From the NCBI GenBank assembly GCA_012522415.1, contig JAAYKM010000029.1, positions 1 to 49,400 of the forward strand: DNA of 49,400 nucleotides, read 5' to 3'. Below the pieces are notes generated by a model, which saw nothing but the letters and a program-made list of their open reading frames with translations, was not told the origin of the DNA and did no database searches. The stretch comes from Deltaproteobacteria bacterium (GTDB taxonomy: Bacteria > Desulfobacterota > Syntrophia > Syntrophales > JAAYKM01). A program made the translations under genes and the position numbers. Positions within the stretch are counted from its first letter, which is position 1, and every line of letters starts with the position of its first letter. Below, piece by piece: positions 8,423-16,765 of the stretch.

Positions 8423-9928
8423 ATGGGAGGGAAAACAAAGATACTGATCGGTTTTATCGGATTTATGATGATGCTGGCCTGGAGCGGGGGCGCCTGGGCC
8501 ATCGAGTACGGTAATTTCGAGATGTCCGGCTGGGTGAGAAACCAGATCGCCTACAACATCGGCCAGCCGAACCCGTACAACGTCCTGGGTGAAATGGCCG
8601 ACGGGCGCCGGGACCGGATCAACCTGAAGATGTTCAAGACGTCGGTGCAGTTGAAGCCGCAGTACCATTTTACGGACAACGTCTCGGTGTTCGCCCGGAC
8701 CATCGCGTCCATCGACCGTTCCGTGGAAACGGACTACCCCGGAAGCGTGGATCACTTCCCCAAGTCCTACGACATGGACCTGTTGTTGACGGGGGACGAA
8801 TGGATGATCGGTCTGAAGGAGCTGTACATGGATTTCGACAGCCAGTACGTCTGGCTCCGTCTGGGAAAGCAGCAGGTCTCCTGGGGACAGTCCGACGGCC
8901 TGCGCCTTCTGGACATCATCAACCCCCTGGACAAGAGCTGGCACGGCATCAGCCTGAACGAACCCTACCTGGATGCGTTCGACAACGTCCGTGAATCCCT
9001 TTGGATGGCCCGGCTGACGCTGAAATCCCCCTGGGAAACGGACAATCTCCAGGACGTGCAGCTTGAGCTCCTCTGGCTGCCCGGGCATTTCATCGGTTCC
9101 CAGTTTGTGGGTCACATCAACCCGGTTCACGGGTCCCCCTACAACTTCGAACCGGACATGTTCACCAACAGAGAGGTTATTCCCGGCGGTCAGGAATTTG
9201 GCGCTCGTCTCATGGGAAAATATCGCGCCTTGGAATGGTCTCTGAACTACTTCCGTCATTACGAAGACGACGGCTTATATCAGATGGTCGATGCTGGTCC
9301 CGGTCATCCATGGAAGCCGTTTCATATTGTTTCCCGAACGGTTCACCCCCGCGTCGATTCCTACGGTTTCTCCATGACCTACGACGACGCCCTGAACACG
9401 AAGGCCGTGTACCGCCTGGAGTTTCTGTACCAGGATCGGCCTTACGAGAAGGATTATATAAATGGTGCAGACCCTTGGCCCACGGACATCGAGAGGAGAA
9501 AGACCATCAAGGCCCTCCTGGGGATCGACCGGCCGACGTTCGTGAAGTTCCTGAACCCGACCCGTACGGTCAGCTTCGGTTTCCAGGCCTTTGTGACCCA
9601 GGTCGTCGAGCACCGAAAAGACATCAAAAAGGACGGCCTGACCCTGAACGGCTCCCACCCGTCCCAGACCACGACCATGTTCAGCTTCTCCGCGGACACG
9701 GGGTACATGCAGGACCGGATCAAACCCAATATGCTCTACATCTTCGATCCCGGCCGGAAGGGGCATTATCTCCAGGTGGGGACGGAGTTCCGTCTTTCGG
9801 ACAACATCCTCTGGTACGTGGGCGCCACCCTGTATGACGGCAAGCACAGCGACAATGCCGCCAACGACAACCTGGCCTACTTCGAGTGGGCCGACGAAAT
9901 CCAGTCACGAATCACGTTTCAATTTTAA
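8423..9928 (+). CDS. DUF1302 outer-membrane beta-barrel protein
   Basis: 501 residues with a Sec signal peptide (positively charged start, hydrophobic core, cleavage after AWA near residue 26). The mature part consists of alternating aromatic/hydrophobic strands such as WVRNQIAYNI and YVWLRLGKQQVSWGQSDG, and ends in Phe (RITFQF), the hallmark of BAM-inserted outer-membrane barrels. This matches the DUF1302 family, which in several proteobacteria is encoded beside DUF1329, YCF48 and RND/MMPL genes in loci for uptake or export of hydrophobic compounds such as steroids. A good ribosome binding site (AGGAGGC) precedes the ATG. A 202-base gap with a hairpin separates it from the permease; DUF1329 follows 18 bases later. 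Confidence 0.85.
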   Translation: MGGKTKILIGFIGFMMMLAWSGGAWAIEYGNFEMSGWVRNQIAYNIGQPNPYNVLGEMADGRRDRINLKMFKTSVQLKPQYHFTDNVSVFARTIASIDRSVETDYPGSVDHFPKSYDMDLLLTGDEWMIGLKELYMDFDSQYVWLRLGKQQVSWGQSDGLRLLDIINPLDKSWHGISLNEPYLDAFDNVRESLWMARLTLKSPWETDNLQDVQLELLWLPGHFIGSQFVGHINPVHGSPYNFEPDMFTNREVIPGGQEFGARLMGKYRALEWSLNYFRHYEDDGLYQMVDAGPGHPWKPFHIVSRTVHPRVDSYGFSMTYDDALNTKAVYRLEFLYQDRPYEKDYINGADPWPTDIERRKTIKALLGIDRPTFVKFLNPTRTVSFGFQAFVTQVVEHRKDIKKDGLTLNGSHPSQTTTMFSFSADTGYMQDRIKPNMLYIFDPGRKGHYLQVGTEFRLSDNILWYVGATLYDGKHSDNAANDNLAYFEWADEIQSRITFQF

Positions 9929-9946
9929 TAAAGGAGGGATAGACGT

Positions 9947-11347
9947 ATGAGATTCAAGAAAAAAACGATGACATGGACGGTACTGGCGGGTATTTGCGCC
10001 TTGCTCCTGCTCGTGGCGGGGGTATCACCGGTTGCGGCCCTGACGGATCAGCAGGCCAGGGTACCCGGTTATTACGGTTTCGAGCAGAACCTGGACAAGT
10101 TCGATTTCACGGGTATGCCCATGAAGCTTCCTTCCAACGAGGTGGAGAGGCTTTCGAACGGGAAGATCAAGGTGGGTATGGTCATCAACAAGAACAATGT
10201 GGACAGTATGAAGAACGAACTGATCGCCCTGACCAGCCCGGGCATTTACGAGATGGTGAAGCGGGGCATGGAGATGGTCATTGCGGACTACAAGCCCTGG
10301 CCCGTTCCCAAGGCTTTCGCCGCCGTGACGAAGGCGAACGCCGGGCAGGCGGTCATCACCCCCGACGGGAACCTGAAGACAAAGGGCGGCCGGTGGTGGA
10401 CCGGTGGTATTCCCTTCTTCACGGTGGATCAGAAGGATCCCCAGGCGGGTCTGAAGGCCTGGTACAACCAGATAAACACCTATGACGGCGACGATTTTAC
10501 CCACGACTGGGTCAGCATGTTTTACATCGGCCCCCGAGGAAACCGGGAAAGAACCGTCGAGATGTCCTGGGACCGCCTCTTCCTGACGAGCCGGGAAATG
10601 ATCAACCCCAAACCGTCCTACGACCCCAAGGTGGAGGACATCTTCTTCAAGGAACTGGTTTACGTGCAGAGCCCGGCGGACCTGCAGGGTTTCGGCAACC
10701 TGACGTACCGATACAACGATCAGAACAAATCGGATGACGCCTTCGCCTACATCCCAGCCATGCGACGGGTCCGCCGTATCACGAGCGGTCAGCGGTTCGA
10801 CGCGTTCGTCGGCTGCGACTCCGCCATCGGTGACTTCCGGACCCTGGACGTCCCCCTGGCGCGGTGGAACTGGAAGCTGATCGCCGTGCAGCCGAAGTTG
10901 ACGACCCTGTTCTGCCTGGACTACATCACGGAGAACAAGAATGCCCAACGTCGCCACCCGACGACGGTGGGAGAAAAATTCCCCCGGATGAACTGGCGTC
11001 TGTGGCCCAATGTCTACGTCATTGAGGCGACGCCCAAAACCAAAAAGGACTGCCCCGTGTACAGCAAGAAGGTTCTCTGGTCCATGGGTGGAAACTGGAA
11101 GAGCGGCCTCGCCGATGCCTATGATCAGCAGGGCAAGCTCTGGAAAACGACCCAGAACTATTTCTATGGGTACGGCGACGGCAAGGTTCTCGATTTGCTT
11201 GCCCACTATGAACACGACTTCTATACATACGACCACCAGGCCGACCACGCGTCGCCCTGGCATATCGACTTCCCGCACCGGAAGTTCAACGTCGGATTCA
11301 CGCCCGAGCGTTTTTCGACGAAGTATCTCCAGCGGTATGGTCATTGA
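9947..11347 (+). CDS. DUF1329 periplasmic protein, copy 1
   Basis: 466 residues with an N-terminal signal peptide (hydrophobic core about 9-27, cleavage around AVAA). The mature protein fits DUF1329, predicted to have a LolA/LolB-like lipid-binding fold; it is therefore a candidate periplasmic carrier between the RND permease and the DUF1302 barrel. Recognisable segments include LTDQQAR at the mature N-terminus, GMPMKLP, and the C-terminal RFSTKYLQRYGH. It lacks a lipobox. Ribosome binding site AAGGAGGGA precedes the ATG. A close paralogue is encoded at 36929-38323, with a segment nearly identical even at third codon positions. It is the last gene of the cluster, followed by a strong terminator. 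Confidence 0.87.
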   Translation: MRFKKKTMTWTVLAGICALLLLVAGVSPVAALTDQQARVPGYYGFEQNLDKFDFTGMPMKLPSNEVERLSNGKIKVGMVINKNNVDSMKNELIALTSPGIYEMVKRGMEMVIADYKPWPVPKAFAAVTKANAGQAVITPDGNLKTKGGRWWTGGIPFFTVDQKDPQAGLKAWYNQINTYDGDDFTHDWVSMFYIGPRGNRERTVEMSWDRLFLTSREMINPKPSYDPKVEDIFFKELVYVQSPADLQGFGNLTYRYNDQNKSDDAFAYIPAMRRVRRITSGQRFDAFVGCDSAIGDFRTLDVPLARWNWKLIAVQPKLTTLFCLDYITENKNAQRRHPTTVGEKFPRMNWRLWPNVYVIEATPKTKKDCPVYSKKVLWSMGGNWKSGLADAYDQQGKLWKTTQNYFYGYGDGKVLDLLAHYEHDFYTYDHQADHASPWHIDFPHRKFNVGFTPERFSTKYLQRYGH

Positions 11348-11469
11348 TCCCGTCGGGTAGAGATTCTTGACCCGATCATGTTGGAACGGGGATCGCCGGG
11401 AAACGGGAAAACCGGCTTTTCGGCGGTCCCCGCCCTCCCATGACGGGAAGACGGGAACCATTTGAAAGG

Positions 11470-11500
11470 GCGGCGCATGTCATGCGCCGCTTTTCTTTTG
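11470..11500 (+). terminator. intrinsic terminator of the DUF1302/DUF1329 unit
   Basis: GCGGCGCATG and its exact complement CATGCGCCGC are separated by one base (11470-11479, 11481-11490), giving a long GC stem with a tight loop, followed directly by TTTTCTTTT. It ends the envelope cluster. Confidence 0.88.
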
Positions 11501-11625
11501 TGTGTCGGGCCCCCAGTCAGCGCGGGGTAAGGCCAACCGGGGCGGATGCCGTGAAATCATCGGAGAATCCTGTTGCCATTCAGGACGAAATTTTATAAGG
11601 TTGGAGAAAAATTGCAGGGGGGGAT

Positions 11626-12042
11626 ATGGTCAACAAGGTGATTTTGATCGGCAGGCTGGGGGCGGACCCGGAAGTTCGCTATACGCCGGATGGAACCATG
11701 GTCGTCAATTTCCGGATGGCCACGGATGAATCCTTCAAGAACAGGCAGGGCGAGAAGGTGACCAGGACGGAATGGCATCGCATCGTCGTTTTCGGACGGC
11801 TGGCGGAGATTTGCGGAAACTACCTGAGCAAGGGCCGGCTCGTTTTTATCGAGGGCCGGCTGCAAACCAGCACATGGGATGACAAGGACGGGAATAAACG
11901 CTGGACGACGGAGATTATCGCCGCCAACATGCAGATGCTCGAGTCGAAGGGACAGGGAAGAGGACAGGATGTTGCCATGGACGAACCCGTTCCACCCTAT
12001 GATTCAGGGGGCTCCGTGCCGGACGATGACGTGCCGTTCTAA
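11626..12042 (+). CDS. ssb: single-stranded DNA-binding protein
   Basis: 138 residues with an N-terminal OB fold typical of bacterial [21 protein letters not shown] at the start, [20 protein letters not shown] and the [16 protein letters not shown] segment. A short flexible tail ends in the acidic tip DDDVPF, the conserved docking peptide for partners such as RecO, PriA and exonuclease I. It binds single-stranded DNA as a tetramer in replication, recombination and repair. The ribosome binding site GGGGGG lies just before the ATG. It is preceded by a terminator and is convergent with tatA (10-base gap), so it is its own unit. Confidence 0.95.
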   Translation: MVNKVILIGRLGADPEVRYTPDGTMVVNFRMATDESFKNRQGEKVTRTEWHRIVVFGRLAEICGNYLSKGRLVFIEGRLQTSTWDDKDGNKRWTTEIIAANMQMLESKGQGRGQDVAMDEPVPPYDSGGSVPDDDVPF

Positions 12043-12052
12043 ACGGCCTGCA

Positions 12053-12250
12053 TCACTTTTTCCCCTCGTCGTTGTTGATTTTTTTTGTTTCGGGCGTAAC
12101 GTCGATATCTTCCTGGTCACTGGTGGCTTTTTTGAAGTTTCTGATTCCTTTGCCCAGGGCGTTTCCGATTTCCGGGAGCTTTCCCGCCCCGAAAATGATC
12201 AGGACGATGACGAGAATGACCAGCAATTCCGGCATGCCGATACCAAACAT
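12053..12250 (-). CDS. tatA: Sec-independent protein translocase subunit TatA/TatE
   Basis: 65 residues: an N-terminal hydrophobic helix ([20 protein letters not shown]), the conserved [10 protein letters not shown] hinge with its Phe-Gly pair, an amphipathic helix, and a short charged tail. This is the pore-forming TatA/E component of twin-arginine export, which moves folded proteins such as molybdoenzymes across the inner membrane. The ATG at 12250 is chosen because AGAGGTG lies six bases upstream and the family starts exactly there. TatB and TatC are not nearby. The stop is separated from that of ssb by 10 bases. Confidence 0.92.
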   Translation of the reverse strand: MFGIGMPELLVILVIVLIIFGAGKLPEIGNALGKGIRNFKKATSDQEDIDVTPETKKINNDEGKK

Positions 12251-12393
12251 GTGCAGCACCTCTTTTTCCTGGAGTTCAATCCGTATTCCGCTCCTGCCCG
12301 GGAGGGGCAGGTAAGGATAGGAAATCATGTGCCTCCCAGCCTAGATCATCGGGAGGGGAATGTCAAAGGATATTCGCGGAATCGTCCGGTCTT

Positions 12394-13299
12394 TCAGGGC
12401 AGGGTTAAGTGTACAACCTGTCCCGCTTTTCCCAGGGGGGGCAGGGTTTTCCCCTGAAGCACGACATCGATTCCCCCGGCGTTGCCGACATCCAGCCGAA
12501 ACTGGTTCCCCGAATAGGTGACCATATCACCGGGGTGCAGCAACATCTGGTGCCCTTCCTGACCGTCAATGAGAATGCCCACCCATGTGGTTTCCCTTGC
12601 CTTGAGGATCAGTTTCTGTGCTTCATCTGTCTTGTCGCCCTGAGCGTTGGCATCCGGAAGGAGCCCCGCCAGCGGTTTCGGTGGAAATGCCGGGCGCGGG
12701 GACGGCGTAATCTCCGGCTGGAAGGTAGGTGCCGCCGGGGGCGGAGGGGGGGTATGCAGGGCAGGCGGTTCCGTTGGGGGCGACGCCGGAACGCTTTCCG
12801 GAGGGGCCGGCATTTCCGGCTGAACGTTCGGAACAACGGTCGGATGATTCGGCGGGGAAGACGCGTTTTGCCCCGTCATATAAAAGAATGCGAAAAAAGC
12901 CCCTATGACAACAAACAGACCGACCAGGAACAGGACAAGTTTCCAAAATCGGAAACCCGGAGACAGTCTTGCCCTGTGGTCGGCTTTGAACGTCGGGCCC
13001 GGAGTCTCTCGAGATTCCAGAAAGGTGTCATATATTTCCATCAGGGGACGGGCCTCGATACCGAGCAGGTCCGCATATTGCCGAATGAAGGCTTTGGTGT
13101 ACACCGGGGGAGGCAGCGAGTCAAAATCACCCTGTTCCAAGGCGGCCAGGTTTTTCATGCTGATCCGGGTCCTCGCGTAAACATCCGCAAGGGACAGGCC
13201 CATTTGCTCGCGGCGCGCCGAAAAAAGGCCCGTGCCATTTTCCGCGGAAGAAACGGGGGGGTGTTCTGCCGGAAGGCTGTGTGGGTCCGAATCAGTCAT
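12394..13299 (-). CDS. RodZ-like transmembrane helix-turn-helix protein (HTH_25 + DUF4115)
   Basis: 301 residues. Residues about 26-95 form a helix-turn-helix of the RodZ type (REQMGLSLADVYARTRIS, followed by the PPVYTKAFIRQYADLLGI segment). Then comes one transmembrane helix (about 120-145), a long Pro-rich linker, and a C-terminal DUF4115 domain (about 225-301; ARETTWVGILIDG, GKAGQVVHLTLP). This is the RodZ layout: cytoplasmic HTH that binds MreB and a periplasmic beta domain, involved in rod-shape maintenance. The Pro-rich linker is longer than average. Start ATG at 13299 is chosen by protein length; only a weak purine stretch lies upstream. No mreB is nearby. Confidence 0.85.
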   Translation of the reverse strand: MTDSDPHSLPAEHPPVSSAENGTGLFSARREQMGLSLADVYARTRISMKNLAALEQGDFDSLPPPVYTKAFIRQYADLLGIEARPLMEIYDTFLESRETPGPTFKADHRARLSPGFRFWKLVLFLVGLFVVIGAFFAFFYMTGQNASSPPNHPTVVPNVQPEMPAPPESVPASPPTEPPALHTPPPPPAAPTFQPEITPSPRPAFPPKPLAGLLPDANAQGDKTDEAQKLILKARETTWVGILIDGQEGHQMLLHPGDMVTYSGNQFRLDVGNAGGIDVVLQGKTLPPLGKAGQVVHLTLP

Positions 13300-13539
13300 T
13301 TTCTTTCTGCTGGATCTGCACCTTGTTGTCCATGAGACGCCTGGCCTGGTACAAGCGGCATGATTGACCAATGAAATTCATCTATCACCAATCGGCTGTA
13401 TCCGCAATAAAAACATGTTTCAGGTTGATCCGCCCCGCGGTTTCGTGAAAAAAACGGTTGTTTTCCATGGCGTTTTTTCGCCCCATGTTATAAAAGGACG
13501 GCATTGATATTCATTTCACACCAAAAAGGGACGTTTTGC

Positions 13540-14331
13540 ATGTCATCTTATCTTGAATCAGCCATGGCTATTGTCCGGGAGGCCGGTTTACTCCTTCGGG
13601 AGAGGTTTGGTCGACCCCAAAAAATCGAATACAAGGGACGGATCAATATCGTTACCGAGGCCGATCATGCATCGGAGGATCTTATTATCAACAAAATTCG
13701 GACCTTATACCCGAATCATGACATCATGACGGAAGAATCGAAGGGTATCGCAACGGGTGCCGATTACCGATGGATTGTCGATCCCCTGGACGGGACGACC
13801 AATTACGCCCACGGCTATCCTGTGTTTTGTGTTTCCCTTGCTCTGGAAAGAAGGGGGACGATATGCTGTGGTGCAGTCTACAATCCCATGCTGAACGAAA
13901 TGTTCTGTGCGGAGCGGGGGGGCGGTGCCCACCTCAATGGGGAAAAAATACGCGTATCCGCCACGACCGTCCTGTCTGAAAGCCTGCTGGCCACGGGGTT
14001 TCCCTATGACATCCGCGAGAGCGATGAGAATAATATAAACTATTTCAATTATATGGCCGTCAATGCCCAGGCCATCCGCCGGGCTGGCTCTGCGGCCCTG
14101 GATATGGCTTATGTGGCCGCCGGCCGTTTCGACGGGTTCTGGGAGCTGAAACTCATGCCCTGGGATACGGCTGCAGCCTGGCTGCTGATTACAGAGGCAG
14201 GGGGCAGCGTGACGGACCTCTTCGGCGAACCGTTTTCCCTGCAATCACCGCACGTGCTGGCATCGAACGGGATCATTCATGGGGATATGAAGGCTGTTCT
14301 CTCCCGGTCACGGCATGGAGAACAAAAATAG
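13540..14331 (+). CDS. suhB: inositol-1-monophosphatase family protein
   Basis: 263 residues with the full inositol monophosphatase signature: metal-binding TEESKG (about 65), WIVDPLDGTTNYAHG (about 76-90) and WDTAAAWLLITEAGG (about 207-221). The family hydrolyses inositol-1-phosphate with Mg2+; bacterial SuhB also acts in rRNA transcription antitermination, and some homologues hydrolyse fructose-1,6-bisphosphate or NADP, so substrate is open. The ATG at 13540 has AAGGG nine bases upstream and fits the family length; an upstream TTG at 13504 is less likely. Stands alone, upstream of the Hsp20 cluster. Confidence 0.9.
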   Translation: MSSYLESAMAIVREAGLLLRERFGRPQKIEYKGRINIVTEADHASEDLIINKIRTLYPNHDIMTEESKGIATGADYRWIVDPLDGTTNYAHGYPVFCVSLALERRGTICCGAVYNPMLNEMFCAERGGGAHLNGEKIRVSATTVLSESLLATGFPYDIRESDENNINYFNYMAVNAQAIRRAGSAALDMAYVAAGRFDGFWELKLMPWDTAAAWLLITEAGGSVTDLFGEPFSLQSPHVLASNGIIHGDMKAVLSRSRHGEQK

Positions 14332-14459
14332 ACAAACCTCTCCTTTGTCATACCGCATATCCCGTCTCCGACTGATATCGGTCTTATTCATCACATTTGT
14401 TTCCACCTCACCTGCCTCGGTTTCCGGGGTACCGATTCCAGCTGTTTTTCCCGCATACC

Positions 14460-14487
14460 TTGACAAGTAAAATCGGGTGAATATATT
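14460..14487 (+). promoter_or_regulatory. sigma-70-type promoter of the Hsp20 cluster
   Basis: A perfect -35 hexamer TTGACA (14460-14465) is followed after 16 bases by TATATT (14482-14487). The start point would fall near 14494, giving a leader of about 110 bases before the first Hsp20 start. No CIRCE element was seen. Confidence 0.65.
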
Positions 14488-14496
14488 ACAGTCGAA

Positions 14497-14532
14497 AAGA
14501 TGATCAAGCATATTAACATGTTATATCATCTT
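14497..14532 (+). promoter_or_regulatory. nested inverted repeats in the Hsp20 leader
   Basis: AAGATGAT (14497-14504) pairs exactly with ATCATCTT (14525-14532); between them sits a 10-base palindrome TAACATGTTA (14514-14523). The element begins just after the predicted transcription start, so it could be an operator that blocks transcription or an RNA hairpin in the leader. Function is inferred from position only. Confidence 0.5.
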
Positions 14533-14604
14533 GGGTGCAGCCTGTCTGGGTGAAGCAACCGGCATGGGGATGAAAGAATAAAAACGATTAAGGAGGTATG
14601 CGTG

Positions 14605-15048
14605 ATGTTTGGACCCACAGTTTGGAGATTCGGCAGAGTAGCGGATCCATTTAGAGAAATGCAGCGCCTTCAAAGCGAGATGAACCGGCTTTTCTCTACG
14701 GTTGATGCTCAGATCAGCCAGGAGTATCCGCCGATCAATGTCTGGTTAGGTCAGGAAAATGTCATCGTCACGGCGGAAGTACCGGGTATCGATCCCGACA
14801 CCTGCGATATTTCCGTGATCGGCGACACCATGACCATAAGCGGCAAAACCGATCCGGAACTTTTGAAGGAGGGGGAGAGCTATCATCGGCAGGAACGGAA
14901 TTACGGACAGTTCAAACGGGTCCTGCAGTTACCCTTCCATGTCAATGCGGAAAAGGTGGAGGCGAAGTATGAAAAGGGAATTCTACGGGTGACGCTCCCC
15001 CGGGCCGAGGAGGACAAACCGAGGAAGGTGTCGATTCAGGGGGAGTAA
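14605..15048 (+). CDS. small heat shock protein Hsp20, first of three
   Basis: 147 residues with a central alpha-crystallin domain (about 45-140): INVWLGQENVIVTAEVPGI, a DTMTISGKT strand, and the GILRVTLPRA motif. A short N-terminal region contains RLQSEMNRLFS, common in bacterial class members; the C-terminal VSI resembles the IXI motif. Such proteins form oligomers that hold unfolding proteins for refolding by DnaK. AGGAGG (14591-14596) lies eight bases before this ATG; a GTG three bases earlier is also possible. First gene of a three-gene unit whose spacers are 24 and 31 bases. Confidence 0.92.
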   Translation: MFGPTVWRFGRVADPFREMQRLQSEMNRLFSTVDAQISQEYPPINVWLGQENVIVTAEVPGIDPDTCDISVIGDTMTISGKTDPELLKEGESYHRQERNYGQFKRVLQLPFHVNAEKVEAKYEKGILRVTLPRAEEDKPRKVSIQGE

Positions 15049-15072
15049 CGCAAGAAAGGAGGCGGAATCAAT

Positions 15073-15477
15073 ATGGCTAACGAACCGAAAGAATTACAGA
15101 AACAAACGGCGCAGACCCCTGTGGAAACGGAGCGAACCCGAAACAGCAAGGTTTATGTGCCAAAAGTCGATATTTATGAGACGAAGGAAGCGATCATCCT
15201 GGTGGCCGATATGCCCGGTGTTGACGAAAAGAGTGTCGATGTCGTGCTGGATAAAAATACCCTGACCATCTCGGGGACTGCGGAAGCCCTGGCATTCCAG
15301 GATCACTCCATTGCCTATGCCGAGTATGATGTGGGGGATTATCAGCGGGCCTTTACCATTTCCGACGAGGTGGACAAGGACAAAATCGAGGCGACCGTGC
15401 GAAACGGTGTCTTACGGTTGATCCTGCACAAGGCGGAAAAGGTCAAGGCCAGGAAAATCGCCATCAAGGGTGCTTAA
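15073..15477 (+). CDS. small heat shock protein Hsp20, second of three
   Basis: 134 residues with the alpha-crystallin fold: YVPKVDIYETKEAIILVADM opens the domain, TLTISGTAE follows, and NGVLRLILHKAEK gives the conserved G-x-L strand; the end KIAIKGA contains an IXI-type anchor. The N-terminal arm is short and polar (Gln/Thr rich) and lacks the hydrophobic arm of its neighbours, so it may act mainly as a hetero-oligomer partner. Ribosome binding site AAAGGAGGCGG precedes the ATG. The third gene starts 31 bases downstream. Confidence 0.92.
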   Translation: MANEPKELQKQTAQTPVETERTRNSKVYVPKVDIYETKEAIILVADMPGVDEKSVDVVLDKNTLTISGTAEALAFQDHSIAYAEYDVGDYQRAFTISDEVDKDKIEATVRNGVLRLILHKAEKVKARKIAIKGA

Positions 15478-15508
15478 CAGGAAATCGAACAGGAAAGGAG
15501 GACGGATT

Positions 15509-16012
15509 ATGGCAAGGAAAAGTCTGATGCCCTCTTTATGGAGGGGCGCCAAGGGGCCGGCGGGCCGTCTGGGCAGCCCTTTTTCTTCTTTTCAACAGCA
15601 GATGAACGATCTGTTTGACGATTTTTTCAACGCCCTTCCCATGGCGTCCGGTGGTGCTTCCAGTGAACGGCTCGGTGCTTTCTCTCCGTCGATCGACGTC
15701 AAGGAGGGAGAGAAGGATATCGTGGTCAAGGCAGAACTTCCCGGTCTGGAGGAAAAGGATATCGAAGTGATGCTGGACGATGACGCCCTGACAATCAAAG
15801 GCGAGAAGAAGGAGGAGAGGGAAGAGGAGGGGAAGGATTACTATCACATGGAGCGGACCTACGGCTCCTTCTATCGGGTCATTCCCCTGCCTGTGGAGGT
15901 CGACGGCAAAAAGGTCGAGGCAACCTTCAAAAACGGGGTGTTGAGCGTGATCCTGCCGAAGACGGAGAAGGCCAAAGCGGCGGGGAAGAGGATTTCAATC
16001 AAGACGGAATGA
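15509..16012 (+). CDS. small heat shock protein Hsp20, third of three
   Basis: 167 residues, the classic class A bacterial Hsp20. N-terminal arm with QQQMNDLFDDFFN, then the alpha-crystallin domain (about 55-155): SPSIDVKEGEKDIVVKAELP, ALTIKGEKKEEREEEGKDYY, and NGVLSVILPKTEKA; it ends in ISI (IXI motif). It would form large oligomers and prevent aggregation in the cytoplasm. The ATG at 15509 has AAAGGAGGACGGATT directly upstream and fits better than an upstream in-frame ATG at 15470. A terminator follows. Confidence 0.94.
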   Translation: MARKSLMPSLWRGAKGPAGRLGSPFSSFQQQMNDLFDDFFNALPMASGGASSERLGAFSPSIDVKEGEKDIVVKAELPGLEEKDIEVMLDDDALTIKGEKKEEREEEGKDYYHMERTYGSFYRVIPLPVEVDGKKVEATFKNGVLSVILPKTEKAKAAGKRISIKTE

Positions 16013-16044
16013 ACACCGGATCCATGGGCGTTCAGAATAACGGA

Positions 16045-16085
16045 ACCGGGCGGCGGGAGAACCCGCCCCCGGTCTCCCTTTTTGC
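16045..16085 (+). terminator. intrinsic terminator after the Hsp20 genes
   Basis: ACCGGG-C-GGCGGG pairs with CCCGCC-CCCGGT (12 pairs with one bulged C, loop AGAA), followed by CTCCCTTTTTGCTTT. It closes the Hsp20 unit ahead of the convergent yjbQ gene. Confidence 0.82.
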
Positions 16086-16134
16086 TTTATTTTTCAGATT
16101 GTTGCGGCGTATTCACGCCGGTGAAGCTCACGGC

Positions 16135-16536
16135 TCAAAGATCCTGGATCAGCCTGACGAACAACGACCGGGCGCGTGGGCCGTCGAATTCGCAGAAGAA
16201 CAACGACTGCCAGGTGCCCAGGACGAGGTGCCCGTTTTCGAAAAGGACAGTCTGCGAGGAACCCATGAGTGACGCCTTCACGTGGGCGTCGGCGTTGCCC
16301 TCCCTGTGACGGTAGTCCCCGTGGAGGGGGATCAGCCGCTCCAGGGTGGCGAGAATATCTCTTGGGACGTCGGGGTCGGCGTTTTCGTTGATTGTCACCC
16401 CCGCTGTGGTGTGGGGGACGTAGACTTGGCATAGGCCGTTCCGGTACCCGGATTCCCGCAGGACAGACCGGACCTGTCCGGTGATGTCGACCATCTGGCA
16501 GCGGCTGGTTGTTTTGATCGAGAGTTGTTTCAGCAT
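16135..16536 (-). CDS. YjbQ/UPF0047 family protein
   Basis: 133 residues covering the whole UPF0047 (YjbQ) family: HTTAGVTINEN with its conserved His, DYRHREGNADAHVKASLMGSS, and the C-terminal GTWQSLFFCEFDGPR segment. Members are trimeric and bind a metal; the family is annotated as secondary thiamine-phosphate synthase because some members complement thiE mutants weakly, but the physiological role is unsettled. GGGAGG lies nine bases before the ATG at 16536. Upstream (16540-16765) nothing reliable is encoded. Confidence 0.88.
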   Translation of the reverse strand: MLKQLSIKTTSRCQMVDITGQVRSVLRESGYRNGLCQVYVPHTTAGVTINENADPDVPRDILATLERLIPLHGDYRHREGNADAHVKASLMGSSQTVLFENGHLVLGTWQSLFFCEFDGPRARSLFVRLIQDL

Positions 16537-16765
16537 AATTTTACACCTCCCATGAGAAAGCCTTCAAGAATCCGGTAATTTGCGCCGGATATGGAAATGG
16601 CCGCATGCTTCACCAGGTGTCCTTTCGAATGCGAGAAATCTTCATAGGATGAAATCACTTGACTCGAAGAGTTCTCCCTGCGGTTGAAATGATAAAAAAA
16701 CACGTTACGACAAAACCTCGTGCTCCGGAATGGGGCAAAGGGCTCGTACAAACGGATCCGTCTAA

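Noticed and set aside
10025-11461. 478-codon leftward frame opposite DUF1329 copy 1, with a similar frame opposite copy 2 (37589-38236)
   Set aside because: Similarity between the two antisense frames follows from the similarity of the sense genes; neither has a start region or domain of its own.
14331-14349. Hairpin GACAAA / TTTGTC after suhB as a terminator
   Set aside because: The 6-bp stem is AT-rich and has no T tract after it.
16530-16751. Leftward 73-codon frame upstream of yjbQ
   Set aside because: It has no family pattern or ribosome binding site and runs through the yjbQ leader.
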